A stretch of DNA of 64,000 nucleotides from Mycolicibacterium parafortuitum (GCF_002086815.1 NZ_MVID01000002.1:310001-374000), one strand, 5' to 3'; shown: positions 36,984 through 46,969, counted from the first letter of the stretch. Program-made: numbers and translations. Notes: generated by a model not told the origin, from the letters alone.

Positions 36984-37823
36984 TCATTCTCCGGTGGCGA
37001 CCGGTCTTGTCGGATCCGCCGACCACTGCGACCACGATCCCGGGAACAACCGGGCGTCGACGTCACATGCCCGCAGCGCGGCGACCGTCACCGCGGCCGT
37101 CACTCCCGAACCGCAGTACACCGCGACGTCCTCGGTCCCGATCCGGTCGAGCAAGCCGGTCAGTTCGGGGCCGGGCAGGAGCGTGCCGTCCGCGGCGAGC
37201 AGCGATGTGCTCGGCACGTTCGCCGCGCCCGGGATGTGACCGGCCACCGGATCGACCGGCTCGGTCTCCCCGCGGAATCGTTGCGGGGCGCGCGCGTCGA
37301 GCACCACCCCGGCGAACCCGGCGACCTCATCGGCGGTCAGGGTCGGCAGGGCGCCGTCGTACAGATCCGGAAACCGCACCGTGACGTCGCCGGGCGGCGG
37401 GGTCACCGGGCCGGATTCGAGCGCGCCCCCGCCGGCGGTCCACGCGCCGAGCCCGCCGTCGAGAATCCGGACGTCCTCGATCCCGGCCGCGGTCAGCACC
37501 CACCAGGCCCTGGCTGAGCCGGCCCGGTTCCAGTCGTCGTACACGACGGTCGGCACACCGTCGCGCAGTCCCCACCGGCGGGCGGCCTCCTGCACCGCGA
37601 CTCCCGTCGGCAACGGGTGCCTGCCGCGACCTCCCACGCTGTGGTCGGTCAGCTCGTCGTCGAGCGAGACGTAGACCGCACCGGGCACGTGGCCGCGCTC
37701 GTGCGCGTCGCGACCGTCGGGCGCCGTCAACTCCCAGCGCACGTCCAGGATCGCGACGGGCGCGCCCTCGGCGAGCATCCGGGACAGCTCGGCGGCGGTG
37801 ATGAACACATCTGAGCGCGACAT
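36984..37823 (-). CDS. Two-domain sulfurtransferase (rhodanese)
   Basis: A 279-residue tandem rhodanese. The N-terminal inactive domain has ILDVRWEL and GHVPGAVYV; the C-terminal domain has LDARAPQRFRGE, GHIPGAANVP and the catalytic loop CGSGVTA with the persulfide-forming Cys. The CGSGVT form is typical of 3-mercaptopyruvate sulfurtransferases (thiosulfate enzymes usually have CRKGVT), so 3-mercaptopyruvate is the likely donor. Convergent with the GGDEF gene, 4 nt apart. Confidence 0.87.
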   Translation of the reverse strand: MSRSDVFITAAELSRMLAEGAPVAILDVRWELTAPDGRDAHERGHVPGAVYVSLDDELTDHSVGGRGRHPLPTGVAVQEAARRWGLRDGVPTVVYDDWNRAGSARAWWVLTAAGIEDVRILDGGLGAWTAGGGALESGPVTPPPGDVTVRFPDLYDGALPTLTADEVAGFAGVVLDARAPQRFRGETEPVDPVAGHIPGAANVPSTSLLAADGTLLPGPELTGLLDRIGTEDVAVYCGSGVTAAVTVAALRACDVDARLFPGSWSQWSADPTRPVATGE

Positions 37824-37881
37824 CTGACCATGGTCGCATCGGTGCGCCTGCCGCTGCCGCTCACCGCACTAGGGTGGGGCC

Positions 37882-38640
37882 ATGACGTCCGTCGACCTCA
37901 ACGCCGACCTCGGCGAGGGGTTCGGCGTGTGGACGCTCGGCGACGACGACGCGATGCTCGACATCGTCACCTCTGCCAACGTCGCGTGCGGTTTCCACGC
38001 AGGCGACCCGGCGAACCTGGCCGCGGTGTGCCGTGCCGCCGCCAAGCGTGGCGTCCGCGTCGGCGCCCAGGTCAGCTACCGCGACCTGGCAGGCTTCGGC
38101 AGACGCTTCATCGACGTCAGCAGCGAGGATCTGACCGCCGACGTGATGTATCAGATCGGCGCTCTCCAGGCGCTTGCACGCGCCGCGGGGACCGCCGTCT
38201 CCTACGTCAAACCACATGGGGCGCTGTACAACTCGATCGTGACCAACCGCCACCAGGCGCAGGCCGTCGCCGACGCGGTACATGCCGTCGACCCGTCGCT
38301 GCCGGTCCTCGGCCTGGCTGGCTCGGTATTCTTCGGCGCCGCAGACGAACTCGGGCTACGCACGGTGCCCGAGGCGTTCGCCGACCGCGCCTACCGGCCC
38401 GACGGCCAGCTGGTGTCGCGGCGCGAACGCAATTCGGTTCTGCACGATGTCGACGAGATCGCCGATCGGGTGATCTCGATGGTCACCAAGGGCCGAGTGG
38501 ACGCCGTCGACGGATCCACGATCCCGGTCACGGTCAGTTCGGTTTGCGTGCACGGGGATTCACCCGGGGCGGTGCAGATCGCGACCGCGGTGCGCGCGCG
38601 ACTGGTCGACGCCGGTGTCACGTTGACGCCGTTCAGCTGA
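37882..38640 (+). CDS. pxpA: 5-oxoprolinase subunit A (LamB/YcsF family)
   Basis: A 252-residue protein with the family N-terminus VDLNADLGEGFG, the ANVACGFHAGDP motif and VKPHGALYN. PxpA acts with PxpB and PxpC to hydrolyse 5-oxoproline with ATP; neither partner is adjacent here, so they must be elsewhere if the enzyme is functional. The last 8 nt overlap the convergent ArsR-type gene. Confidence 0.88.
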   Translation: MTSVDLNADLGEGFGVWTLGDDDAMLDIVTSANVACGFHAGDPANLAAVCRAAAKRGVRVGAQVSYRDLAGFGRRFIDVSSEDLTADVMYQIGALQALARAAGTAVSYVKPHGALYNSIVTNRHQAQAVADAVHAVDPSLPVLGLAGSVFFGAADELGLRTVPEAFADRAYRPDGQLVSRRERNSVLHDVDEIADRVISMVTKGRVDAVDGSTIPVTVSSVCVHGDSPGAVQIATAVRARLVDAGVTLTPFS

Positions 38641-38965
38641 CCCCGGCCTCGGCATTGGCGGTGCGCACCACGCTGTCGAGCAGGCCCGGCATCGCCGCGT
38701 CCACCTCGGCCCGGCGCAGCTTCTGGTGGGTGAGCCCGTCGATGACCAGCCGCTCGGTCAGGCCCGCATCGCGCAGCGTCTTGAAGTGATGCGTGGCCGT
38801 CGACTTGTTGATGCCGTCGTAGAGCGCGCCGCACTGCACTGCCGACCCGGCGTTGTACAGCCGGCGGACGATCTCCAGACGGACCGGGTCGTGCAACGCG
38901 GCGAGCACCTGCTGCACCGGGGCGACACCCTGCTCCGGCCCTGCCACCTGCACGTCGTCGGCCAT
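38633..38965 (-). CDS. ArsR-family helix-turn-helix regulator
   Basis: A 110-residue winged-helix protein: LAALHDPVRLEIVRRLYNAG, then STATHHFKTLRDAGLTERLVIDGLTHQKLRR with the recognition helix and wing. No ELCVC-type cysteine pair or obvious metal site (a single Cys is visible), so it may sense something other than metals. It is divergent from the MFS gene at 39078, with an 8-bp inverted repeat in the gap. Confidence 0.82.
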   Translation of the reverse strand: MADDVQVAGPEQGVAPVQQVLAALHDPVRLEIVRRLYNAGSAVQCGALYDGINKSTATHHFKTLRDAGLTERLVIDGLTHQKLRRAEVDAAMPGLLDSVVRTANAEAGVS

Positions 38966-39000
38966 GGGAATAACCCTCGTCTTATCCGGTTTGATCTACG

Positions 39001-39031
39001 TCGAACCCAGCGTACGGTCGATCGGGTTCGA
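39001..39031. promoter_or_regulatory. Inverted repeat between ArsR-type regulator and MFS gene
   Basis: TCGAACCC at 39001-39008 and GGGTTCGA at 39024-39031 are perfect 8-bp arms, 15 nt apart (centre spacing 23 bp, about two helical turns). It sits in the middle of the 112-bp divergent gap and is a candidate operator for the dimeric ArsR-type protein. Confidence 0.55.
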
Positions 39032-39077
39032 GGACGTCGAAACGACTGTCATGACGCACGACTGGAGGTGACACCGC

Positions 39078-40280
39078 ATGGTCGCGCTCGAGCGCTCGAT
39101 CGGAGAGACACAGCGGTGGGCCTACCCACTGCTGCTGGTTCTCAGCGGCGTGGCCCTCGGAGTCTCGGGGCTGCCCGCCCCGCTGTACGGCATCTACGAG
39201 TCGAATTGGCACTTGTCGCCGCTGGCCACCACGATCGTGTTCGCGGTCTACGCGATCGCCGCGCTCGGGGCGGTTCTGGTGTCGGGCAAGATCTCCGACG
39301 TCGTCGGCCGTAAGCCCGTCCTGGTCGGGGCGCTGATCGCGCTGCTGGTCGGGCTCGGGGTGTTCCTGATCGCCGACAGCATGGCGCTGCTGCTGCTCGC
39401 ACGCACCATCCACGGCGCCGCGGTCGGTTCGATCGTCGTCGCCGGGGCGGCCGCCCTGCTGGACCTTCGCCCCGACCACGGCGTGCGGGCCGGCCAACTC
39501 AGCGGCGTCGCGTTCAACATCGGGATGACCGTCGCCATCCTCGGCTCGGCACTGCTGGCCCAATACGCACCGCACCCGCTGCGCACGCCGTACGCGGTGG
39601 TCGCGGTCATCTGCCTGATCGTCGGCGTCGGCGTCCTCGCGCTGCGCGAACCGCACACCGAGCGCACCCGCGGCCCGATCCGGATCGCCCGGCCGGCCGT
39701 ACCCGCCGAGATCCGCGCCGACTTCTGGTTCTCCGCACTCGGCGCGATGGCGTCCTGGTCCGTGCTGGGCGTGCTGCTGTCGCTGTATCCGTCGCTGGCC
39801 GCCCGCCAGACCCACATCGACAACCTCGTCTTCGGCGGCGCGGTGGTCGGCACCACGGCCTTCGCCGCGGCGCTGGCCCAGCTGGCCGCCACCCGGGTCC
39901 CCGCGCGATACGCGGCGATCATCGGTGACGCCGGCATGGCCGTCGCATTGCTGGTGACCATCCCGGTGCTGCTGACCCACCAGTGGCAGCTGGTGTTCGT
40001 CGCCGCCGCGCTGCTCGGCGCGACGTTCGGGCTGGGTTTCGGCGGCTCACTGCGACACCTGTCCGACGTGGTGCCCGCGGGCAGGCGCGGCGAGACGATG
40101 TCGGCGTTCTACCTGCTGGCGTACTCGTCGATGGCGGTGCCCACGCTGGTCGCCGGCTGGGCCGCGACTCGGTGGGACATCGCGTCGGTGTTCCCGTGGT
40201 TCGCCGGCACGGTGGCGGCGGCCTGCCTGGGCGCCGCGCTCGCCGGGCGGCGCAGTGTGCGGGCGGCACGCACTGCTTAA
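39078..40280 (+). CDS. MFS transporter
   Basis: A 400-residue 12-TM transporter. The loop after TM2 is SGKISDVVGRKPVLV (motif A), and TM4-5 has RTIHGAAVGSIVVAGAAALLD. A strong GGAGGTG precedes the ATG. Divergent from an ArsR-type regulator that probably controls it. Efflux of a small molecule is likely; the substrate is not deducible. The following metallo-hydrolase gene begins 9 nt after the stop. Confidence 0.83.
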   Translation: MVALERSIGETQRWAYPLLLVLSGVALGVSGLPAPLYGIYESNWHLSPLATTIVFAVYAIAALGAVLVSGKISDVVGRKPVLVGALIALLVGLGVFLIADSMALLLLARTIHGAAVGSIVVAGAAALLDLRPDHGVRAGQLSGVAFNIGMTVAILGSALLAQYAPHPLRTPYAVVAVICLIVGVGVLALREPHTERTRGPIRIARPAVPAEIRADFWFSALGAMASWSVLGVLLSLYPSLAARQTHIDNLVFGGAVVGTTAFAAALAQLAATRVPARYAAIIGDAGMAVALLVTIPVLLTHQWQLVFVAAALLGATFGLGFGGSLRHLSDVVPAGRRGETMSAFYLLAYSSMAVPTLVAGWAATRWDIASVFPWFAGTVAAACLGAALAGRRSVRAARTA

Positions 40281-40289
40281 AGTGGCGAG

Positions 40290-41204
40290 ATGCGCCTCAA
40301 GCACGGGCGGCCCGATCTCGCCGCCTACGCACGGTTCTTCGACCTGGCACCGGCGGCGCCGTCGGCGCCGGTGACGGTGTCGTGGGCCGGGGTCACCACC
40401 CTGCTGATCGAGGACGGCTCCTCCGCCGTGATGACCGACGGATTCTTCAGCCGCCCAAACCATTTCAGGGTCGCAACACGGCCCCTGGCGCCGTCGGACA
40501 CGCGGGTCTCGGCCGCGCTGCGCCGGCTCGGGGTGGAGCAGCTCGACGTCGTGACCCCGCTGCACACCCACTACGACCACGCGCTGGACTCCGCCGAGGT
40601 GGCCCGCCGCACCGGCGCCCTGCTGCTCGGTGGGCGGTCGACCGAGAATCTCGGCCGCGGATACGGCCTGAACCGGGTCGAGGTCGCCGCCCCCGGAGTA
40701 CCCGTGAGCGCCGGATCCTTCGACATCACGCTGATCGAGGGTGCGCACTGCCCACCGGACCGGTTCCCCGGCGCGATCACCGAGCCCGTGACTCCCCCGG
40801 CGCGTGCGTCGGCATACCGCTGCGGGGAGGCGTGGTCGACGCTGGTCCGCCACCGTCCGACGGGACGCTCCCTGCTCGCCGTCGGCAGCGCCGGTTTCGT
40901 CCCGGGCGCGCTGGCGGGCTACACCGCCGACGTCGTGTATCTCGGGGTGGGAGGCCTCGGGCTGCACCCCGAACGCTATGCCGTCGACTACTGGACCGCG
41001 ACGGTGCGGACCGTGGGCGCCCGCCACGTGGTGCTGTTCCACTGGGACGACTTCTTCCGGCCGCTGGACAAGCCGCTGCGGGCGTTGCCGTTCGCCGCCG
41101 ACGACCTCGACGTGTCCATGCGGATCCTGAGCCGGCTCGCCGGCGAGGACGGTATCGCGCTGCACCTACCGACGCTGTGGCAGCCGGCGGACCCGTGGCG
41201 CTGA
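40290..41204 (+). CDS. Metallo-beta-lactamase-fold hydrolase (Rv3577-like)
   Basis: A 304-residue MBL-fold protein. The metal motif is HTHYDHAL (HxHxDH), preceded by VTVSWAGVTTLLIE, the N-terminal strand pair typical of UlaG/phosphodiesterase-like members, and GAHCPP may hold the third His. The C-terminal His of the fold is plausibly in VLFHWDDF. Position equals Rv3577, of unknown substrate. It overlaps the start of the ArsB-type transporter by 10 nt, so the two are coupled. Confidence 0.78.
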   Translation: MRLKHGRPDLAAYARFFDLAPAAPSAPVTVSWAGVTTLLIEDGSSAVMTDGFFSRPNHFRVATRPLAPSDTRVSAALRRLGVEQLDVVTPLHTHYDHALDSAEVARRTGALLLGGRSTENLGRGYGLNRVEVAAPGVPVSAGSFDITLIEGAHCPPDRFPGAITEPVTPPARASAYRCGEAWSTLVRHRPTGRSLLAVGSAGFVPGALAGYTADVVYLGVGGLGLHPERYAVDYWTATVRTVGARHVVLFHWDDFFRPLDKPLRALPFAADDLDVSMRILSRLAGEDGIALHLPTLWQPADPWR

Positions 41205-42436
41205 TCCTCTCGGTTGCCGCGCTGGCCGCGGTGCTCGGGTTCGCGCTGCTGCGCCCGCACCGCTGGCCCGAGGCGGTGGTCGCGGTGCCCGCCGCGAGTC
41301 TGCTCATCGCGGCGGGCGCGATCTCCTGGGACGATGCCGTCGAGCAGGTCGCCGGCCTCGCCCCCGTGGTCGGATTCCTCGCCGCGGTTCTCGTGCTGGC
41401 CCGGTTGTGCGACGACATCGGGCTGTTCCACGCCGCGGGCACGCTGATGGCGCGGGCCACTGCGGGAGGCCAGAACCGTTTGCTGGCTTCGGTGTTCGCG
41501 ATTTCCGCGGCGGTGACCGCGGTGCTGAGCCTGGACGCCACCGTGGTGCTACTGACCCCCGTGGTGCTGGCGACTGCGCGCGTGTTGTCGGTTCCGGCCC
41601 GCCCGCACGCCTATGCGACGGCGCACATGGCCAACAGCGCGTCGCTGCTGCTTCCGGTGTCCAACCTGACCAACCTGCTGGCATTCAGCGCGGCCGGGCT
41701 GTCCTTCCTGCACTTCACCGCGGCGATGACGCTACCGTGGATCGCCGCGATCGCCGTCGAGTTCCTGCTGTTGCGTTGGCTTTTCGCCAAGGACCTGGCG
41801 GTGGCCCCGCGGCCGCGGACCGCCCCGGAGCCGGTGGAGATCCCGGTGTTCGCGCTCGTCGTCGTCGGGCTCACACTGGCCGGGTTCGCCGTGACATCGC
41901 TGCTCGGCCATTCGCCGGCCTGGGCGGCACTGGCGGGTGCGGTGGTCCTCGGGGTGCGGGCACTGGCGACCCGGCGCACCACCGTCCCGAAAATACTGGC
42001 GGCGCTGGATGTTCCGTTCCTGGCGTTCGTGCTGTGCCTGGGTGTGGTGGTCGACTCGGCGATGCGCAACGGCCTGGAACCGGCGATGCACCGGATCATC
42101 CCCGACGGGACCGGGCTGGTGGCGCTGCTCGGCATCGCCGCGGTCGCGGCCGTGCTGTCCAACATGGTGAACAACCTTCCCGCCGTGCTGGTGCTGTTGC
42201 CGCTGGTGACCGCCGCGGGACCGGCGGCGGTGCTGGCGGTGCTGATCGGGGTCAACATCGGGCCCAACCTCACCTACGTGGGATCATTGGCGAACCTGTT
42301 GTGGCGCAGCGTGGTTCGGCGTGACCTGAAAGCGGGGTTCGCCGAGTTCAGCCGGGTGGGGCTGATCACCACCCCGGTGGCCCTGATCGCCGCCGTACTC
42401 GGCCTGTGGGCGTGGATCCAGTTGGTGGGGCTCTAG
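41195..42436 (+). CDS. ArsB/ArsP-superfamily anion transporter (ArsB2-like)
   Basis: A 413-residue ion-transporter-superfamily membrane protein, the same length as Rv3578 (ArsB2). Two inverted halves show the family signatures [35 protein letters not shown] in the first and [35 protein letters not shown] in the second. Family members export arsenite or other anions. No arsenate reductase is adjacent, and the nearby ArsR-type regulator lacks the arsenic cysteines, so arsenite is not assured. GTG 41195 lies within the end of the MBL gene. Confidence 0.83.
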   Translation: MALILSVAALAAVLGFALLRPHRWPEAVVAVPAASLLIAAGAISWDDAVEQVAGLAPVVGFLAAVLVLARLCDDIGLFHAAGTLMARATAGGQNRLLASVFAISAAVTAVLSLDATVVLLTPVVLATARVLSVPARPHAYATAHMANSASLLLPVSNLTNLLAFSAAGLSFLHFTAAMTLPWIAAIAVEFLLLRWLFAKDLAVAPRPRTAPEPVEIPVFALVVVGLTLAGFAVTSLLGHSPAWAALAGAVVLGVRALATRRTTVPKILAALDVPFLAFVLCLGVVVDSAMRNGLEPAMHRIIPDGTGLVALLGIAAVAAVLSNMVNNLPAVLVLLPLVTAAGPAAVLAVLIGVNIGPNLTYVGSLANLLWRSVVRRDLKAGFAEFSRVGLITTPVALIAAVLGLWAWIQLVGL

Positions 42437-43377
42437 CCGGCCCGGCGCTGACGGGCGATCTCGGCGAGCACCACGCCCGCGGCGACGGAGGCGTTCAGCG
42501 ACTCCGTCGGGCCCGCCATCGGGATCGACACGATGTGGTCGCAGTTCTCCCGCACCAGCCGCGACAGCCCCTTGCCCTCGGATCCGACCACGACCACCAT
42601 CGGTGCGGTGCCGTCGATCTCGTCGATGACGGTGTCACCGCCCGCGTCGAGGCCGACCACCAGCAGCCCGGCGTCGGCGTACTGCTTGAGCGTGCGGTTG
42701 AGGTTGGTCGCGCGCGCGACGGGAGTCCTGGCCGCCGCACCCGCGCTGGTGCGCCACGCGACCGCGGTGACCGATGCCGACCTGCGTTGGGGCAGCACGA
42801 CGCCGTGGCCACCGAAAGCCGAGACCGAACGCACGATCGCACCCAGGTTGCGCGGATCGGAGATGTTGTCGAGGGCGACCAGAAGTGCAGGCGCCGCATC
42901 GGATTTCGCGTCCCGCAGCAGATCGTCGGGGTGCGCGTAGTCATACGGCGGGACCTGCAGTGCGATGCCCTGATGCAGGCCGTTGGCTGCGATCCGGTCC
43001 AGATCGTGTCGCGGCACCTCCAGAATCGAGATGCCTCTGTCGGCGGCCATCTGCACCGACTCGGTGAGGCGCTCGTCGGAGTCGGTGCCCAGCGCGACGT
43101 ACAGCGCCGTCGCGGGCACACCCGCACGCAGGCATTCGACCACCGGGTTGCGGCCGAGCACGATCTCGGTGTCGTCGGTCTTCTTGTGTCTGCCCTGTGC
43201 CTGACGCGCCGCCTTGGCCGCCCGCTTGCCGGCGGGGTGGTGCGGACGTTCGTGGGCGGGCGGGGTCGCGCCGCGGCCCTCAAGCCCCCGGCGACGTACG
43301 CCCCCGGATCCGACGGTGGGCCCCTTCTTGGTGCCTGCCTTGCGGACCGCTCCGCGCCGCTGCGAGTTTCCTGCCAT
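42433..43377 (-). CDS. rlmB: 23S rRNA 2'-O-methyltransferase (RlmB/TrmH, SPOUT)
   Basis: A 314-residue SpoU-type methyltransferase. The basic N-terminal tail (about 75 residues, KR-rich) precedes the substrate-binding domain [17 protein letters not shown]; the catalytic domain has [16 protein letters not shown] (motif 1), [15 protein letters not shown] (motif 2) and [19 protein letters not shown] (motif 3), the knot. The ATG shares its A with the cysS TAA stop. Matches Rv3579c. RlmB versus tRNA specificity is inferred. Confidence 0.87.
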   Translation of the reverse strand: MAGNSQRRGAVRKAGTKKGPTVGSGGVRRRGLEGRGATPPAHERPHHPAGKRAAKAARQAQGRHKKTDDTEIVLGRNPVVECLRAGVPATALYVALGTDSDERLTESVQMAADRGISILEVPRHDLDRIAANGLHQGIALQVPPYDYAHPDDLLRDAKSDAAPALLVALDNISDPRNLGAIVRSVSAFGGHGVVLPQRRSASVTAVAWRTSAGAAARTPVARATNLNRTLKQYADAGLLVVGLDAGGDTVIDEIDGTAPMVVVVGSEGKGLSRLVRENCDHIVSIPMAGPTESLNASVAAGVVLAEIARQRRAG

Positions 43378-44792
43378 TACTTGTCCGCTCCGTCCACCAG
43401 TGACCATTGCGGACCGTCGGCGGTGTCGGTCACTTCGATACCCGCCTCCTTGAGGCGGTCGCGGATGGCGTCGGCCTCCGCCCAGTCCCTGTTGGCCCGG
43501 GCTTCCTCCCGGCGCCGCACCTCGGCATGCACCAGCACATCCACCGCGGCCAGCGCCGCCGACGTCTCGTCGCGGCTCTCCCAGCGCTCGTCGAGCGGGT
43601 CCGCACCGAGAATGCCCATCATCGCGCGGATCGACATCGCATGGCTCAGCGCGCTCTCGTGGTCGCCGGCGTCGAGCGCCCGGTTCCCCTCGGCACGCGC
43701 GGCGTGCACCTCGGCCAGCGCAGCCGGCACCGCGAGGTCGTCGTCGAGCGCCGCGCCGAACTTCGGCGTCCACTCCCCCGGAACCACCGCACCGACGCGC
43801 ACCCGCACCCGCTGCAGGAAATCCTCGACGCCGCTGTAGGCCCTCGCGGCGTCCTGCAGCGCGTTCTCGGAGAACTCCAGCATCGAGCGGTAATGCGCGC
43901 TGCCCAGGTAGTAGCGCAGCTCGGCGGCCCGAACCCGTTGCAGCACAGCAGGAATCGCCAGCACATTGCCCAGCGACTTGCTCATCTTCTCGCCACCCAT
44001 GGTGACCCAGCCGTTGTGCAGCCAGAACCGGGCGAAGCCGTCACCGGCGGCCTCGGCCTGAGCGATCTCGTTCTCGTGGTGCGGGAACACCAGATCCATA
44101 CCGCCGGCGTGGATGTCGAACTCGGACCCCAGGTAGCACTCGCACATCGCCACGCATTCGGTGTGCCAGCCGGGACGGCCCCGGCCCCACGGCGTCGGCC
44201 ACGACGGCTCACCCGGTTTCGCGCCCTTCCACAGCGTGAAGTCGCGCTGATCGCGTTTACCGGTCGCGACGCCCTCACCCTGGTGGACGTCGTCGATACG
44301 GTGACCCGAGAGCTTGCCGTAGTCGGGCAGGGTCGAGACGTCGAAGTAGACGTCACCGTCGCCGGTGTAGGCGTGACCGCGCTCGATGAGCCGCTCGATC
44401 AACTCCACCATCTGCGTGATGTGCCCGGTGGCGCGTGGCTCCGCAGACGGCGGCAGCACGCCCAGCGCGTCGTAGGCGGCCGTAAACGCCCGCTCGTAGG
44501 TCGCGGCCCACTCCCACCACGGACGGCCGGCGTCGGCGGCCTTGTTGAGGATCTTGTCGTCGATATCGGTGACGTTGCGGATGAACGCGACGTCCAGGCC
44601 CTTGGCGGTCAGCCAGCGCCGCAGCACGTCGAACGCGACACCACTGCGGACATGCCCGATATGCGGCAGGCCCTGCACCGTGGCGCCACAGAGGTAGATC
44701 GAGACATGGCCGGGCCGCAGTGGCGCGAAATCGCGCACACCGCCAGACAAAGTGTCATAGAGCCGCATGACAGCTGCGGGGCGTTCGGTCAC
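43377..44792 (-). CDS. cysS: Cysteinyl-tRNA synthetase
   Basis: A 471-residue class Ia synthetase charging tRNA-Cys. HIGH is PHIGHVRS, the zinc ligands include CGATVQ and a later HENE, and KMSKS is [10 protein letters not shown]. The N-terminus from GTG 44792 lines up with M. tuberculosis CysS1; an in-frame ATG at residue 9 is a possible alternative, since the GTG has no clear SD. It lies downstream of ispF, separated by a 33-bp tandem repeat array, and is translationally linked to rlmB. Confidence 0.94.
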   Translation of the reverse strand: MTERPAAVMRLYDTLSGGVRDFAPLRPGHVSIYLCGATVQGLPHIGHVRSGVAFDVLRRWLTAKGLDVAFIRNVTDIDDKILNKAADAGRPWWEWAATYERAFTAAYDALGVLPPSAEPRATGHITQMVELIERLIERGHAYTGDGDVYFDVSTLPDYGKLSGHRIDDVHQGEGVATGKRDQRDFTLWKGAKPGEPSWPTPWGRGRPGWHTECVAMCECYLGSEFDIHAGGMDLVFPHHENEIAQAEAAGDGFARFWLHNGWVTMGGEKMSKSLGNVLAIPAVLQRVRAAELRYYLGSAHYRSMLEFSENALQDAARAYSGVEDFLQRVRVRVGAVVPGEWTPKFGAALDDDLAVPAALAEVHAARAEGNRALDAGDHESALSHAMSIRAMMGILGADPLDERWESRDETSAALAAVDVLVHAEVRRREEARANRDWAEADAIRDRLKEAGIEVTDTADGPQWSLVDGADK

Positions 44793-44829
44793 GACGGGCC
44801 AGCTTACCGGCCAGTTCGCCTTAAACCCG

Positions 44830-45060
44830 CATCGGTGCTCGTCGGCTCTTCGCGCGAGCGCTCATCGGTGCTCGTCGGCTCTTCGCGCAAGCGCTCATCG
44901 GTGTTGGTCTGCTCTTCGCGCAAGCGCTCATCGGTGTTGGTCTGCTCTTCGCGCAAGCGCTCATCGGTGTTGGTCTGCTCTTCGCGCAAGCGCTCATCGG
45001 TGTTGGTCTGCTCTTCGCGCAAGCGCTCATCGGTGTTGGTCTGCTCTTCGCGCAAGCGCT
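44830..45060. repeat. 33-bp tandem repeat array between ispF and cysS
   Basis: Seven head-to-tail units of exactly 33 bp start at 44830, 44863, 44896, 44929, 44962, 44995 and 45028; an eighth, partial and degenerate unit at 45061-45077 is the 3' end of ispF. Units 3-7 are identical; units 1-2, nearest cysS, differ by a few bases. The unit reads CATCGGTGTTGG then TCTGCTCTTCGCGCAAGCGCT on the + strand. As 33 is a multiple of three, frames stay open: the minus strand could encode an 11-residue repeat [11 protein letters not shown] (TTG start 45055, stop at 44804) or [11 protein letters not shown]. No spacers between units, so it is not a CRISPR. Confidence 0.95.
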
Positions 45061-45539
45061 CATCGGCGTTCGTCTGCCACCACCAGCGACGTGGCGATCG
45101 CCGCCAGCCCCTCCCCGCGACCGGTCAACCCGAGACCGTCCGTCGTGGTGGCCGACACCGAGACCGGCGCATCCAGCAACTCGGAGAGGACGCGCTGCGC
45201 CTCGGCACGGCGCGGACCGATCTTCGGGCGGTTGCCGATCACCTGTACCGCGGCATTGCCGACGCGCAGCCCCTGCGCGCTCAGCAGCGAATGAACATGC
45301 CGCAGCATCTCGGCGCCGCTGACACCGCGCCACTCCGGCTGGTCGGTACCGAAGACCTCGCCGATATCGCCCATGCCCGCTGCGGAGAGCAATGCATCGC
45401 AGAGGGCATGGGCGGCGACATCTCCGTCAGAGTGTCCGGCGCAACCGTCTGCATCGTCGAACGACAGACACAGCAGCCGGCACGGACGACCGACCTCGAT
45501 GGGATGAACGTCGGTCCCGAGACCGACGCGGAACGTCAT
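45060..45539 (-). CDS. ispF: 2-C-methyl-D-erythritol 2,4-cyclodiphosphate synthase
   Basis: A 159-residue trimeric enzyme of the MEP isoprenoid pathway. Metal site GTDVHPIE (Asp, His), the [18 protein letters not shown] motif and [10 protein letters not shown] are complete, and the C-terminal [19 protein letters not shown] contacts CDP. Its last codons form the first, decayed copy of the 33-bp repeat that follows. The ATG is 8 nt after the carD stop; ispD, which precedes ispF in M. tuberculosis, is absent here. Confidence 0.94.
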   Translation of the reverse strand: MTFRVGLGTDVHPIEVGRPCRLLCLSFDDADGCAGHSDGDVAAHALCDALLSAAGMGDIGEVFGTDQPEWRGVSGAEMLRHVHSLLSAQGLRVGNAAVQVIGNRPKIGPRRAEAQRVLSELLDAPVSVSATTTDGLGLTGRGEGLAAIATSLVVADERR

Positions 45540-45547
45540 TACCGCCT

Positions 45548-46105
<558 letters not shown>

Positions 46106-46295
46106 TCAGGGGCACAGTCGGCGAACACTAGGGGTTGACAGGCCAAAGAATCCGTGCTTCGCGCGGGGGTCTTTCGGCGTCAGTCCGACCTCGGCTACCG
46201 CGCCGTTTCACGACCTACTACTCTGCATAGTCGAACCGCCGGGACACGTGTGCCCGGCACGCCACGTCGTTTCGTCGGCCGAGCAGGAGGCCCCA

Positions 46296-46880
46296 GTGAA
46301 CCCCTTCAAACGGCGCTCAACTGTCGTTGCCGCAATGGCGACCTGCGGGCTGGCCGCGTCCCTCGTGCTGAGCGGATGCAGCGCGGGCCAGGTCTCCCAG
46401 ACCGCGACGCAGGAACCGGCGATCAACGGCACGTCGGGCCACGCCGGCCCGATCGTGCTGCGCAACATCCACATCAGCGCGACGCAGACCACCGCCTACA
46501 TCGAGCCCGGCAATGAGGCCAAGCTGGTCTTCGTCGCCGCGAACACCTCGCCCGACGTCGCCGACAAGCTGGTGTCGATCAGCTCCGACATCGGCAACGT
46601 GACGCTGACCGGCGGACGCGAGCTCCCGGTCAACGGCGTGCTGGTGGTCGGGTCGCCCGACGGGCAGACCGCGCTGTCGGCAATCGAGCCCGCCGACGCC
46701 GCCGAGGCCAACATCGAGCTGAGCAAGGCGATCACCAACGGCCTGACCTACGAATTCACCTTCGAGTTCGAGAAGGCCGGCAAGACCACGGTCGACGTGC
46801 CGATCTCGGCCGGTGAGGCACCGCGTCGCGAAGCCGTGCAGACCGGCAACGGTGGCGGCCATTCCGGCGGAGGCCACTAA
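46296..46880 (+). CDS. lpqE: Lipoprotein LpqE
   Basis: A 194-residue lipoprotein with KRR n-region, hydrophobic core and lipobox LSGC (Cys about residue 28). The mature part is a beta-rich domain (AKLVFVAANTSPDVADKLVSI) followed by a Gly/His-rich tail (GGGHSGGGH). The domain resembles copper-chaperone-like PCu(A)C proteins, although the His/Met ligands are not all evident. GTG 46296 follows CAGGAGG. Divergent from carD by 259 bp. Function unknown. Confidence 0.85.
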   Translation: MNPFKRRSTVVAAMATCGLAASLVLSGCSAGQVSQTATQEPAINGTSGHAGPIVLRNIHISATQTTAYIEPGNEAKLVFVAANTSPDVADKLVSISSDIGNVTLTGGRELPVNGVLVVGSPDGQTALSAIEPADAAEANIELSKAITNGLTYEFTFEFEKAGKTTVDVPISAGEAPRREAVQTGNGGGHSGGGH

Positions 46881-46911
46881 GTACTCGGCGACACTGAGTA
46901 CTCGGCGACAC
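46880..46911. repeat. Short direct repeat after lpqE
   Basis: AGTACTCGGCGACAC occurs twice, at 46880-46894 and 46897-46911, starting on the last base of the lpqE stop. GTACTC at 46881-46886 also pairs with GAGTAC at 46896-46901, so the RNA can form a 6-bp hairpin. Confidence 0.8.
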
Positions 46912-46969
46912 GGCCCCGTGAGCGCCGGGGTTGTCCCGGTTTGTCGGAGCGTGCGGCTACGGTCAGCCC

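Noticed and set aside
39001-39031. Possible tRNA T-arm because of GGGTTCGA
   Set aside because: No acceptor stem, anticodon arm or D-arm can be built around it; the mirrored TCGAACCC shows it is an inverted repeat in a promoter gap.
39983-41194. Long N-terminal extension of the ArsB-type frame
   Set aside because: It overlaps the MFS and MBL genes in another frame and has no membrane-protein character; the GTG at 41195 gives exactly the family length.
44830-45060. Possible CRISPR array
   Set aside because: The 33-bp units are contiguous, with no unique spacers, and no cas genes are near; it is a plain tandem repeat.
45060-45547. IspD hidden as a fusion with IspF or in another frame
   Set aside because: ispF has the single-domain length of 159 residues, and no nucleotidyltransferase motif was found in the other frames of this stretch.
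46134-46160. TTGACA hexamer as a sigma-A promoter for lpqE
   Set aside because: No acceptable -10 hexamer is found at 16-19 nt; the match is to one half only.
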